Source: Sphingomicrobium nitratireducens (GTDB lineage Bacteria > Pseudomonadota > Alphaproteobacteria > Sphingomonadales > Sphingomonadaceae). Taken from it: DNA of 64,000 nt. The stretch covers positions 1,901,001 through 1,965,000 of the forward strand of contig NZ_JANJZA010000001.1 of NCBI RefSeq assembly GCF_026157035.1. Direction: 5' to 3'. The notes below the pieces were generated by a model, which saw nothing but the letters and a program-made list of their open reading frames with translations, was not told where the DNA came from and searched no databases. Positions 34,009-41,969 of this stretch are shown here, one piece after another. Position 1 is the stretch's first letter. Every line of letters starts with the position of its first letter. Both the position numbers and the translations under genes were made by a program.

Positions 34009-35300
34009 GTCGTCCCGCCCGGCCCGTCCTCGAGGAGGATGCCGTCGGCCATCAGCTCGTCGCGAATGCGGTCGGCGGTGGCGAAGTCGCGAGCCTTCTT
34101 GGCCGCTGCCCTCGCCTCGATCTTCGCCTTGATGTCCGCCGCATCGTCAGTGCCGCCCTGGAACCATTCGCTCGCAGTACGCCCCAATAGCCCGAGCAGC
34201 GTCCCGCTAGCCTTGAGCGCGGCGGCGTCCTCGATTGCCGACAGGCGCGACAATGCGAGCGGCGTATTGAGATCGTCTTCGAGCGCCTCCACGACCTGCG
34301 CATCGGGCTCGCCCACCTCTGCGTCGCCGACCTTACGGTAGAGACCGTCGAGCGTCGCCTTGGCCTGCTCGACCAGCGCATTCGTCCACGGCAGCGGCTG
34401 GCGGTAGTGCGCCGTCAGCAATGCAAAACGCAGCGTCTCGCCGTCATGGCTCTCGAGCAGCACCTCGGGCGTCACGACGTTGCCGAGCGACTTGGACATC
34501 TTCTCCGCGCCCATGTCGACGAAACCGTTATGCACCCAGTAGCGCGCGAGCGGCGCACCATGGGCGCAGCGGCTCTGCGCGATCTCGTTCTCGTGATGCG
34601 GGAAGATGAGGTCGAGCCCGCCACCATGGATGTCGATCGTCTCGCCCAGATGCGCACGGATCATCGCCGAACACTCGATATGCCAACCCGGGCGCCCGCG
34701 TCCCCACGGACTGTCCCAGCCGATGACATTCTCGTCGCTCGGCTTCCAAAGCACGAAATCGGCCGGATCGCGCTTGTAGGGAGCGACCTCGACGCGCGCG
34801 CCCGCGATCATCTCGTCGCGGTCGCGGCGCGACAGCACGCCATAATCGGGATCGCTCGCCACCGAGAACAGCACGTGGCCCTCCGCCTCGTAGGCGTTGC
34901 CCTTCTCGACCAGCGCCTCGATCATCGCGACCATGGGCGCAATCTCGTGCGTCGCGTGCGGGGCGAGGTGCGGCGGCCGCACACCGAGCGCGCCCATGTC
35001 GGCAAGGTAATACTCTTCGAACCGCTGGGTCACGACCGACGGGTCGACACCTTCCTCGCGCGCCGTGGCGATGATCTTGTCGTCGATGTCGGTGATGTTG
35101 CGCGCATAGACGACATGGTCCGCGCCGTAGCGATGTTCGAGCACACTCCGCAGAAGGTCGAAGATCACAGCGGGGCGCGCGTTGCCGATATGCGCCCGCC
35201 CGTAGACGGTGGGCCCGCAGACATACATCGTGACGCGCTCGGGATCGGCAGGCACGAATTCGCGCTTCTCGCGCGCCATCGTGTCGTGAAGACGGATCAC
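33993..35300 (-). CDS. cysS: Cysteinyl-tRNA synthetase (GTG start)
   Basis: Class I aminoacyl-tRNA synthetase that charges tRNA-Cys. 435 residues, somewhat shorter than the E. coli enzyme (461). The HIGH motif is HIGN in [17 protein letters not shown] is intact ([12 protein letters not shown]). Zinc ligands Cys in VCGPTVYG, Cys in WHIECSAM and His in [13 protein letters not shown] are present. The C-terminal DALR-like anticodon region is shortened. GTG 35300 overlaps the cvpA stop (GTGA). Confidence 0.97.
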   Translation of the reverse strand: MIRLHDTMAREKREFVPADPERVTMYVCGPTVYGRAHIGNARPAVIFDLLRSVLEHRYGADHVVYARNITDIDDKIIATAREEGVDPSVVTQRFEEYYLADMGALGVRPPHLAPHATHEIAPMVAMIEALVEKGNAYEAEGHVLFSVASDPDYGVLSRRDRDEMIAGARVEVAPYKRDPADFVLWKPSDENVIGWDSPWGRGRPGWHIECSAMIRAHLGETIDIHGGGLDLIFPHHENEIAQSRCAHGAPLARYWVHNGFVDMGAEKMSKSLGNVVTPEVLLESHDGETLRFALLTAHYRQPLPWTNALVEQAKATLDGLYRKVGDAEVGEPDAQVVEALEDDLNTPLALSRLSAIEDAAALKASGTLLGLLGRTASEWFQGGTDDAADIKAKIEARAAAKKARDFATADRIRDELMADGILLEDGPGGTTWRRA

Positions 35301-35800
35301 AGCTCGTCCTCCCGCACCACCTCGACGAAATCGACCACCGCGCGCGTGCTGGCATTCAGGAGCGGGAAGGTCTGGCTGTCGGTCATCCAGTCGGGACGAT
35401 CAGCCTCGGGGCCGTAGGTGAAGTCGGTAACGAGATTGGCGAGCAGGAACACGATCGTCGCCGCCAGCAGGCCCTTGATGATCCCGAATCCGCCGCCCAG
35501 CAGGCGGTCGATCGGTCCGATGATCGAGCGGCGCGTCTTGCCACCGATCTTGCGCGCCACCAGTTTCACGATGACGTAAGTCGGCAGGAACAAGAGTGCG
35601 AACGCGAGGATCGCCGCGCCGGCATCGGTGCCGACACCGGGCTCCAGCGTCGCGGTCAGCGGCGCATGGAACGTCTTCAGCGCAAGGATCGCAGCGACCC
35701 AGGCGAACAGGGTCAGCACCTCGTGCACGAAACCGCGCACGAAGCCGAGGAGGCAACCGCCGCCGAGCAGCAGGATCACGAAAATGTCGAGTGCAGTCAT
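35297..35800 (-). CDS. cvpA: CvpA family inner-membrane protein
   Basis: Protein of 167 residues with four predicted membrane helices in the first 130 residues and a hydrophilic tail, the CvpA family layout. [19 protein letters not shown] and [15 protein letters not shown] match family motifs. CvpA is needed for colicin V export in E. coli and for envelope stress tolerance in other bacteria; molecular activity is unknown. It sits between radA and cysS on the same strand and is coupled to cysS. In many bacteria cvpA is next to purF; here purF is 12 kb away. Confidence 0.9.
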   Translation of the reverse strand: MTALDIFVILLLGGGCLLGFVRGFVHEVLTLFAWVAAILALKTFHAPLTATLEPGVGTDAGAAILAFALLFLPTYVIVKLVARKIGGKTRRSIIGPIDRLLGGGFGIIKGLLAATIVFLLANLVTDFTYGPEADRPDWMTDSQTFPLLNASTRAVVDFVEVVREDEL

Positions 35801-35833
35801 CGCGCTTCGGCTAGCGAACCGTCGCGCCCCGCG

Positions 35834-37207
35834 CTAGCCCTCGCGTCCCAATATGTGATCGGTGAGCGCGCGCAGCCGGTCGAACCCCTCGACCGCCATG
35901 CCGCCTGCCTTGGCGGTCGCCGCCGGCGCCCAGGCGTTCGAGAAACCGAGCTTTCCGGCTTCCTTGAGCCTGAGACCGGCATGCGCAACCGAACGCAATT
36001 CCCCGGAAAGCGCGACTTCGCCGAAAACAACCGTGCCCGCGGGCACGGCACGTTCCGACAGGGCCGAAACCAAGGCGGCTGCAACCGCGAGGTCGGCCGC
36101 CGGATCGCCGAGCCGGTATCCGCCCGCGACGTTGAGATAGACCTCGGTCGAGGCAAAGGAGATGCCGCAGCGCGCCTCGAGTACCGCGAGCAGCATCGCG
36201 AGCCGCTGCGAATCCCACCCCACCGCAGAACGCCGCGGGGTCGCACCGCTTGCAAGCCGGACGGTGAGCGCCTGGATTTCGACCAGGACCGGGCGCGTGC
36301 CCTCCAGCGCTGGGAAAACGGACGTGCCGCTCATCTCCTCGCCGCGCTCGGTGAGGAATAGCGAGGACGGATTGCCGACCTCGACGAGGCCTTTCCCTTC
36401 CATCGCGAAGACGCCGATCTCGTCGGTCCCGCCGAAGCGGTTCTTGGCCGCGCGCAGGATGCGGTACTGGTGGCTGCGCTCGCCTTCAAAGCCCAGCACC
36501 GTATCCACCATATGCTCGAGCACGCGCGGCCCCGCGATACTGCCGTCCTTGGTGACATGCCCGACCAGCACGACCGCGCTCCCGCGCTCCTTAGCAAAGC
36601 GCACCAGCTCGTGCGCCGATGCGCGCACCTGGCTGACCGTCCCGGGCGCCCCTTCGATCATGTCGCTGTGCATCGTCTGGATCGAATCGATCACCAGAAG
36701 CGCGGGCGGCTCGCCTTCGCCGAGCGTCGTCAGGATATCGCGCACCGAGGTCGCAGCCGCGAGCTTGACCGGCGCCTCGCCCAAGCCCAGCCGCAGCGCG
36801 CGCAGCCGCACCTGGTCAGCCGCTTCCTCGCCCGACACGTAGACCGCCTGCCGGCCGGCCTTGGCGACATTGGCCGCGACCTGCAGCAGCAGCGTCGACT
36901 TGCCGATGCCCGGATCGCCGCCGATCAGCGTCGCCGAGCCCGGCACGATCCCGCCGCCCAGCGCGCGGTCGAACTCAGCGATTCCGGTCGTCATCCGCTC
37001 GGGCAGCGCGATGTCGGCATTCAGGCCGACCATCTCGATCCGGGAGCCGCCGCCCTGAAGGTTGTGCTTCTTGGAAAAGGCCGTGACGACGCCCGAGGCG
37101 TCCTCAACCAACGTATTCCAGTCGCCACAGTCGGCACACTGCCCCTGCCAGCGCGACGTCACCGTCCCGCAAGCCTGGCAGACATAGCGTTTCTTGGGTT
37201 TGGCCAT
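35834..37207 (-). CDS. radA: DNA repair protein RadA
   Basis: RecA-related ATPase that drives branch migration in recombination. 457 residues. N-terminal zinc finger (CQACG...CADCG, residues 10-30), Walker A GGDPGIGKSTLLLQ near 97-110, the RadA-specific KNRFGGTDEIG near 260, and a C-terminal Lon-protease-like domain (about 300-457) without the catalytic Ser-Lys dyad pattern. All family hallmarks are intact. Lies 33 bases upstream of cvpA on the same strand; radA-cvpA-cysS may be co-transcribed. Confidence 0.97.
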   Translation of the reverse strand: MAKPKKRYVCQACGTVTSRWQGQCADCGDWNTLVEDASGVVTAFSKKHNLQGGGSRIEMVGLNADIALPERMTTGIAEFDRALGGGIVPGSATLIGGDPGIGKSTLLLQVAANVAKAGRQAVYVSGEEAADQVRLRALRLGLGEAPVKLAAATSVRDILTTLGEGEPPALLVIDSIQTMHSDMIEGAPGTVSQVRASAHELVRFAKERGSAVVLVGHVTKDGSIAGPRVLEHMVDTVLGFEGERSHQYRILRAAKNRFGGTDEIGVFAMEGKGLVEVGNPSSLFLTERGEEMSGTSVFPALEGTRPVLVEIQALTVRLASGATPRRSAVGWDSQRLAMLLAVLEARCGISFASTEVYLNVAGGYRLGDPAADLAVAAALVSALSERAVPAGTVVFGEVALSGELRSVAHAGLRLKEAGKLGFSNAWAPAATAKAGGMAVEGFDRLRALTDHILGREG

Positions 37208-37275
37208 GGCGTCACGCTAGCGGAACATTTGAAGAACGAAAAGCCTTTTCGTAAGCGGAGTCGGCCTCGACCCTT

Positions 37276-37656
37276 TCACGCTTCCGCTTGAAGTCGATCA
37301 TATCGTAGCTGGGCGCGACGGATGTCGTGAACATGATGGAGAGCCCAGGTGCCAAGCGCGGCGATCGGGTCGCGAAAACTCTCGCCCAATGACGTGAGTG
37401 CATAATCGACCCGGGGAGGACAGGTGTCTTGGACGGTGCGGCTCACGAGCCCGTCGCGCTCGAGTGTCCTGAGCGTGCGCGTCAGCATGCGCTGCGAAAT
37501 CCCTTCGGCTTCGCGTCTAAGCTGATTGAAGTGGCGTGGACCGGTAGCGAGCACCATCATCACCAGGATCGGCCATTTCTCCGCCAGTCGATAGAGGATC
37601 GGCGCGACATCGTTGCAGTTGGCGAAATGCAGTCCCTTGTAGGCGACGTTCATCAT
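37276..37656 (-). CDS. HxlR family transcriptional regulator
   Basis: Winged-helix regulator of 126 residues. The HxlR pattern is clear: Cys near the start (FANCNDVAPIL), EKWPILVMMVL, GPRHFNQLRREAEGISQRML, TRTLRTLERDGLVSRTVQ, PPRVDYALTSLGESF. Members often sense electrophiles, quinones or redox state through cysteines. It is divergent from the TolC-like gene. The palindrome at 37730-37747 in the shared promoter is repeated upstream of the small secreted protein (39157-39172), so this protein probably controls itself and both neighbours. Confidence 0.92.
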   Translation of the reverse strand: MMNVAYKGLHFANCNDVAPILYRLAEKWPILVMMVLATGPRHFNQLRREAEGISQRMLTRTLRTLERDGLVSRTVQDTCPPRVDYALTSLGESFRDPIAALGTWALHHVHDIRRAQLRYDRLQAEA

Positions 37657-37729
37657 GAAGCTCCCGAGATGCCGACGGACCTTGCCAAATCCGTTTCGAC
37701 ACTAAGCGTCCCAACGCACCTTGCAAGAT

Positions 37730-37747
37730 AGGCACATCTTTGTGCCT
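37730..37747. promoter_or_regulatory. Palindromic operator, copy 1
   Basis: AGGCACA-TCTT-TGTGCCT is a perfect 7-bp inverted repeat between the divergent HxlR and TolC-like genes. Read toward hxlR it continues ATC-TTGCAA, and the same palindrome plus TTGCAA occurs at 39157-39181, supporting a common binding protein. Confidence 0.65.
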
Positions 37748-37806
37748 TCTTGAGCCCACCCGTCACTTTGGTCGAGCATGCCCGTTCAGAATGGCGGGAG
37801 AGTGAC

Positions 37807-39138
37807 GTGGCGTTCGATCTTGTGCTGGCGGCGATGATCGCGGCAAGTCCGATCCCGAAGGGCGAGATGGAAACGACCATGGCCGTCACGATGGACGAGG
37901 CGGTGGCATTCGCGCTCGATCGGAGCTTTGGCGTCCAGCGCGCCGAACGTAACGTCCAGATCGCAGATCATCAGGTGGACAGCGCCCGTGCGCAAAAACG
38001 CATAAAGTTCGACAGTCATCTCCGCGCCGGACAGTCCGCGAACTACAGCGAATTCACCGGCAACGCCTTCAAGTTCAGCAACGCCAAGCCCGATTTCTCC
38101 GCGACGATGGGCGCGGTCGCCAGTATTCCCATCGACCTTTGGGGCGTCGCCGGACGGCAGATCCGGCAAGCCCAATATTCGCGCGACAGGGTTTCGCTGG
38201 CCTTTGATCAGGCGTTTCTCGGCACGGCGCTCGAAGTCCGCGGAAATTATGTCTTCGCCTTGCAGTCGAAGGAACGCGCCGACGCCAACCGCGCCAGCCA
38301 GCAGGAAATCGAGCAGCTCATGGCTCGCCTTCCCCCTGCCCAAGACGACCTCATTACCTATCTCGATTCCGAGCGCGGCCTTGCCGTGCAACAACTTGAT
38401 TCTTCCGTAACGCAGGAAGAACTTGCCCGCGCTCAATTGGCGCAATCGCTACGTCTTCCCTCGGGCTTGACGCTGACTTTGAGCGACCAGTTGACGCCGT
38501 TGGCCGCGACAATGGCTGCAGAACAGCTTTTCGCGACTGCATCGCGGCATCGCTCCGATCTTCTCCAGGCCGAAATCAATCTCGACCAAGCCATGCTTCG
38601 ACGCGAGCAGGCCAAGGACGGGCGTCGGCCCAATCTGGGGGTCGACGCTTTCGCCGATCAAGGCGTGACAGGGCGAACGCCCTTGTTCGGCGATCTTGAT
38701 AGCGGACGATCGCTCGGTGTGGGGGTCGCCGCGCGTCTGGTCGTCCCCTTGCTCCATCGCGACGGTGGTGTGCTCAGAAACCAGCGCGCAATTGCCGACC
38801 TCCAGGCCGACCAGGCCTTGTCGGACCATGCCGAGGCGCTCGAGCGTGCGACGAACGAGATCGAGCGGCTCCTCATCACCCGAACGCGGCTTGCTGCCCG
38901 AATGGAAAAGCTTCCCGACATCGCACGTGCCGAGGCAACGCTAGCTGACGCCGAAGGGCGACTGCTGAGCGCCCCTCCTCGCGACGCGCCGGCCATGCTC
39001 GCCCAGGTGACCATTGCGCGCGACAATCTTCGCAGCGCGCGCCTCGCCCGTTCTTCGACACTGGGCGAGCAGGCCAACAATCTGATCGCATTGAGCCGGG
39101 CGGTCGGGACAGACCTGTTCGTACTCGGCATCCCGTAG
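37807..39138 (+). CDS. TolC-like outer-membrane efflux protein (GTG start)
   Basis: Outer-membrane efflux protein of 443 residues in the TolC/OEP family. Two OEP repeats are suggested by MDEAVAFALDRSFGVQRAERNVQIADHQ cut short here as MDEAVAFALDRSFGVQ near residue 28 and the second copy around RHRSDLLQAEINLDQA near 260, each followed by long coiled coils. The leader is short and lacks a basic n-region. GTG 37807 was chosen for GGGAGA 6 bases upstream. No ABC, RND or MFP partner gene is adjacent, so it may work with a pump encoded elsewhere. Likely controlled by the divergent HxlR regulator. Confidence 0.85.
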   Translation: MAFDLVLAAMIAASPIPKGEMETTMAVTMDEAVAFALDRSFGVQRAERNVQIADHQVDSARAQKRIKFDSHLRAGQSANYSEFTGNAFKFSNAKPDFSATMGAVASIPIDLWGVAGRQIRQAQYSRDRVSLAFDQAFLGTALEVRGNYVFALQSKERADANRASQQEIEQLMARLPPAQDDLITYLDSERGLAVQQLDSSVTQEELARAQLAQSLRLPSGLTLTLSDQLTPLAATMAAEQLFATASRHRSDLLQAEINLDQAMLRREQAKDGRRPNLGVDAFADQGVTGRTPLFGDLDSGRSLGVGVAARLVVPLLHRDGGVLRNQRAIADLQADQALSDHAEALERATNEIERLLITRTRLAARMEKLPDIARAEATLADAEGRLLSAPPRDAPAMLAQVTIARDNLRSARLARSSTLGEQANNLIALSRAVGTDLFVLGIP

Positions 39139-39156
39139 TGGGACAGATCCTCAACG

Positions 39157-39172
39157 GGCACACAAATGTGCC
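39157..39172. promoter_or_regulatory. Palindromic operator, copy 2
   Basis: GGCACA-CAAA-TGTGCC is a perfect inverted repeat 73 bases before the start of the small secreted protein, followed by TAA-TTGCAA as in copy 1. This suggests that the downstream gene belongs to the HxlR regulon. Confidence 0.6.
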
Positions 39173-39245
39173 TAATTGCAAAGACTTGCCACCATTGTCC
39201 AACTGAATTGGCGACTGTTTCGCGAACGAGAATAAGGAGATGATT

Positions 39246-39623
39246 ATGACGAAGTTTCTGACGCTGCTATCCGGCTTTGCGCTTTGCGTCGGCGGCGCTT
39301 CGGTGGCCGGCGCGACGCCCGACAAACCGATCAATGCATCGATGGTTGGCTCGGGAACGGGCTGCTTCACGCAAGGCGCCAATGGCGTCGAATTGTTCGA
39401 CCCTGCCTGCTCCACCTTCGCGACGGTCAAGCTCGACCGCGAAGGCAACATCCAGCACTACATCTATCATGACAGCGCACAGCTTCAGGACGGCCAGACC
39501 GCACCGGACAGCGCGGTCGTGACGCCCGTCAGCTATGTCGTGTTCGGCCTCTCGTGCGTCGGCAACTCGCGGATCACGCCGACCGGCGCCTACACCTCCA
39601 ACCAGGTCTGCACTCCGCTCTAG
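39246..39623 (+). CDS. Small secreted cysteine-containing protein, unknown function
   Basis: Protein of 125 residues not recognised. A signal peptide (about 1-22, ending SVAGA) is followed by about 100 polar residues with four cysteines (GTGCFTQG, DPACSTF, GLSCVGN, NQVCTPL), probably two disulfides. ATG 39246 is preferred over ATG 39240 because AAGGAG at 39233-39238 is then 7 bases upstream. The upstream operator links it to the HxlR regulator and the TolC-like gene; it ends before a strong hairpin. It could be a secreted client of the TolC-like channel, but nothing in the sequence proves this. Confidence 0.75.
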   Translation: MTKFLTLLSGFALCVGGASVAGATPDKPINASMVGSGTGCFTQGANGVELFDPACSTFATVKLDREGNIQHYIYHDSAQLQDGQTAPDSAVVTPVSYVVFGLSCVGNSRITPTGAYTSNQVCTPL

Positions 39624-39644
39624 GCGAACCGCAGACCGATTCGA

Positions 39645-39686
39645 AGGAAAGGGCTAGAGCGGACATTGCCGCGCCGGCCCTTTCCT
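39645..39686 (+). terminator. Hairpin terminator after the small secreted protein gene
   Basis: AGGAAAGGGC (39645-39654) pairs perfectly with GCCCTTTCCT (39677-39686), and an inner GCGG/CCGC stem fills most of the loop. No long U-tract follows, so it may be partly factor-dependent. Confidence 0.5.
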
Positions 39687-39701
39687 ACTACGCGCAAGGC
39701 C

Positions 39702-40967
39702 ATGAGCTTCCTCCCCGAGCCGCTGCGCATCGCCGACTTTCGCGCTTTCGTCACCGCGCGGCTCGCCACCACCATTGCGCAGATGGCGATGGTCATCGTC
39801 ATCGGCTGGCAGGTCTACGACATCGCGCGCGAGACGATGGGCATCAACGCCGCCGCACTTCGCCTCGGTTTTATCGGGGTCGTCCAGTTCGTGCCGCTGT
39901 TCGCGCTGACCCTGGTCTCGGGACACGTAGCCGACCGGTTCGACCGCCGCGTGATCGCTCGTGCCGCCCTCGCGCTCGAATTGTTCTGCGCAGCTGCGCT
40001 CGGTGCCCTCGCCTTATCCGGGGCCATGACGCTGACCGCCCTTTACCTCATTGCCGCCTTGCTCGGCGTTGCCCGCGCCTTTGCCGGCCCCGCGCTCAGC
40101 GCACTCGCCCCCAACATCGTCCCGCGCGCGATGCTCCCTCGTGCGATCGCCCTTTCCTCGATGGCCTGGCAGGCGGGCACGATCGTCGGCCCCGCAATCG
40201 GCGGTTATCTCTACGTCGTCTCGGCCGCGACCGCCTACTTCGGCAGTGCGGCCCTGTTCGCGCTCGCCCTCGCCTGCCTCTTTCTGGTGCGCACCCCCGC
40301 CCGCGCCGAGACTTCGGAAAACCCCGACCCCTGGGGCCGGATCAAGCGCGGCCTTCTATACGTGCGTGAAAACCGCCTCGTCCTCGGCGCGATCAGTCTC
40401 GACCTGTTCGCGGTCCTCCTCGCTGGCGCGACCGCGATGCTGCCGATCTTCGCGCGCGACATTCTCGGCACCGGTCCCGAAGGCCTCGGGCACCTGCGCG
40501 CCGCCCCCGCAGTCGGCGCCACGCTGACCGCCGCCTTCTTCACCTTTCGTCCCCTGAAATCCAATGTCGGCACCAAGATGTTGTGGGCGGTGGCCGTGTT
40601 CGGCGCGGCGACAGTCGCCTTCGGCCTGTCGCGCAACATGACGGTTTCGCTCGCCAGCCTCGCCATCCTCGGCGCGGCCGACATGTTCTCGGTCTATGTC
40701 CGCCAGTCGCTCATCCAGCTCTATACGCCCGATGCGATGCGCGGACGCGTCGGCGCAGTCTCGACGCTCGCGATCAGCGCTTCCAACGAACTGGGCGAGG
40801 CCGAAAGCGGCTTCCTTGCAGCGCTTATCGGCCCGGTCGCCGCCGTGATCGCGGGCGGGGTCGGCGCAATGGCGGTCGTCGCCCTCTGGGCATGGCGCTT
40901 TCCCGAGCTTAGACTGGCACGCAATTTCGATCCCCCCGACCCCGACCAGCAGGAGCGTTCGCCATGA
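39702..40967 (+). CDS. MFS transporter (EntS-like, MFS_3)
   Basis: Major facilitator exporter of 421 residues with 12 predicted helices. Loop 2-3 motif [28 protein letters not shown] and the second-half repeat [18 protein letters not shown] are typical of the MFS_3 group that includes the enterobactin exporter EntS and drug exporters. Substrate unknown. ATG 39702 has AAGG 5 bases upstream. Its stop overlaps the cysK start (ATGA), so the two are co-translated. Confidence 0.9.
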   Translation: MSFLPEPLRIADFRAFVTARLATTIAQMAMVIVIGWQVYDIARETMGINAAALRLGFIGVVQFVPLFALTLVSGHVADRFDRRVIARAALALELFCAAALGALALSGAMTLTALYLIAALLGVARAFAGPALSALAPNIVPRAMLPRAIALSSMAWQAGTIVGPAIGGYLYVVSAATAYFGSAALFALALACLFLVRTPARAETSENPDPWGRIKRGLLYVRENRLVLGAISLDLFAVLLAGATAMLPIFARDILGTGPEGLGHLRAAPAVGATLTAAFFTFRPLKSNVGTKMLWAVAVFGAATVAFGLSRNMTVSLASLAILGAADMFSVYVRQSLIQLYTPDAMRGRVGAVSTLAISASNELGEAESGFLAALIGPVAAVIAGGVGAMAVVALWAWRFPELRLARNFDPPDPDQQERSP

Positions 40968-41890
40968 AGGCCGCCAATATCCTCGAGACCATCGGTCGCA
41001 CCCCGCACGTGCGCCTCAACCGCCTGTTCGGGGACAGCGCAGAAATCTGGATCAAGTCGGAACGCGCCAATCCGGGCGGATCGATCAAGGACCGAATCGC
41101 GCTCTCGATGATCGAGGACGCCGAGCGTTCGGGCGCGCTCAAGCCCGGCGGGACCATCGTCGAACCAACCAGCGGCAATACCGGGGTCGGGCTCGCCATC
41201 GTCGCGGCCGTCAAGGGCTACCGCCTGATCCTCGTCATGCCCGACAGCATGTCGGTCGAGCGCCGCAGACTGATGCTAGCCTACGGCGCCGAATTCGTCC
41301 TCACCCCGCGCGAAAAGGGCATGAAGGAATCGATTGCGCGCGCCGAAGCCATCACCGCCGAAACCGAGGGTGCGTGGATGCCGCAGCAGTTCGAGAACCC
41401 CGCCAACATCGCCGTCCACGTCGAGACCACCGCTCAGGAGATCCTCGCCGACTTCGCAGACACGCCGTTCGACGCGATGGTGACGGGCGTGGGCACCGGG
41501 GGCCACCTCACTGGCTGCGCACGCGTGTTGAAGAAGGCCTGGCCCGACCTCAAGGTGTTCGCGGTCGAACCCGAAATGTCTCCGGTCATCTCGGGCGGCG
41601 AGCCGTCGCCCCACCCGATCCAAGGCATCGGCGCGGGCTTCGTTCCCGCCAATCTCGACACCGACATCCTCGACGGGGTGATCCAGGTCGATGCCGAAGA
41701 AGCGCGCGAGATGGCCCGTCGCTCGGCGCGCGAGGAAGGGATGCTCGTGGGGATCAGCTCCGGCGCGACACTGGTCGCGATCGGCAAGGCGATCGAAAAG
41801 CTGGGGCCCGGCAGGAAGATCCTCGGCTTCAATTACGATACCGGCGAACGTTACCTTTCTGTCCCGGACTTCCTCCCCGAGGAAAGTTAA
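40964..41890 (+). CDS. cysK: Cysteine synthase A (O-acetylserine sulfhydrylase)
   Basis: PLP enzyme making L-cysteine from O-acetylserine and sulfide. 308 residues. The PLP lysine is in [12 protein letters not shown] near residue 42; the substrate-binding loop [12 protein letters not shown] and the phosphate loop [12 protein letters not shown] are intact; the SSGATLVA motif near 265 binds the PLP pyridine. Translationally coupled to an MFS exporter, which could hint at export of cysteine or a related metabolite, but this is inference. Confidence 0.97.
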   Translation: MKAANILETIGRTPHVRLNRLFGDSAEIWIKSERANPGGSIKDRIALSMIEDAERSGALKPGGTIVEPTSGNTGVGLAIVAAVKGYRLILVMPDSMSVERRRLMLAYGAEFVLTPREKGMKESIARAEAITAETEGAWMPQQFENPANIAVHVETTAQEILADFADTPFDAMVTGVGTGGHLTGCARVLKKAWPDLKVFAVEPEMSPVISGGEPSPHPIQGIGAGFVPANLDTDILDGVIQVDAEEAREMARRSAREEGMLVGISSGATLVAIGKAIEKLGPGRKILGFNYDTGERYLSVPDFLPEES

Positions 41891-41969
41891 TCCAGCCTCA
41901 ACCTTCTCTGTAAGACAGCCGGTTAACACCCTTGGGCTATGCCGCATGCCGTGGGAGTGTGTGGAACCG

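Noticed and set aside
31845-34190. Very long plus-strand open frame of about 780 codons
   Set aside because: It runs antisense to the Kef antiporter and the IscU-like gene, has extreme Arg/His/Asp composition and no domain; it is a GC-codon shadow.
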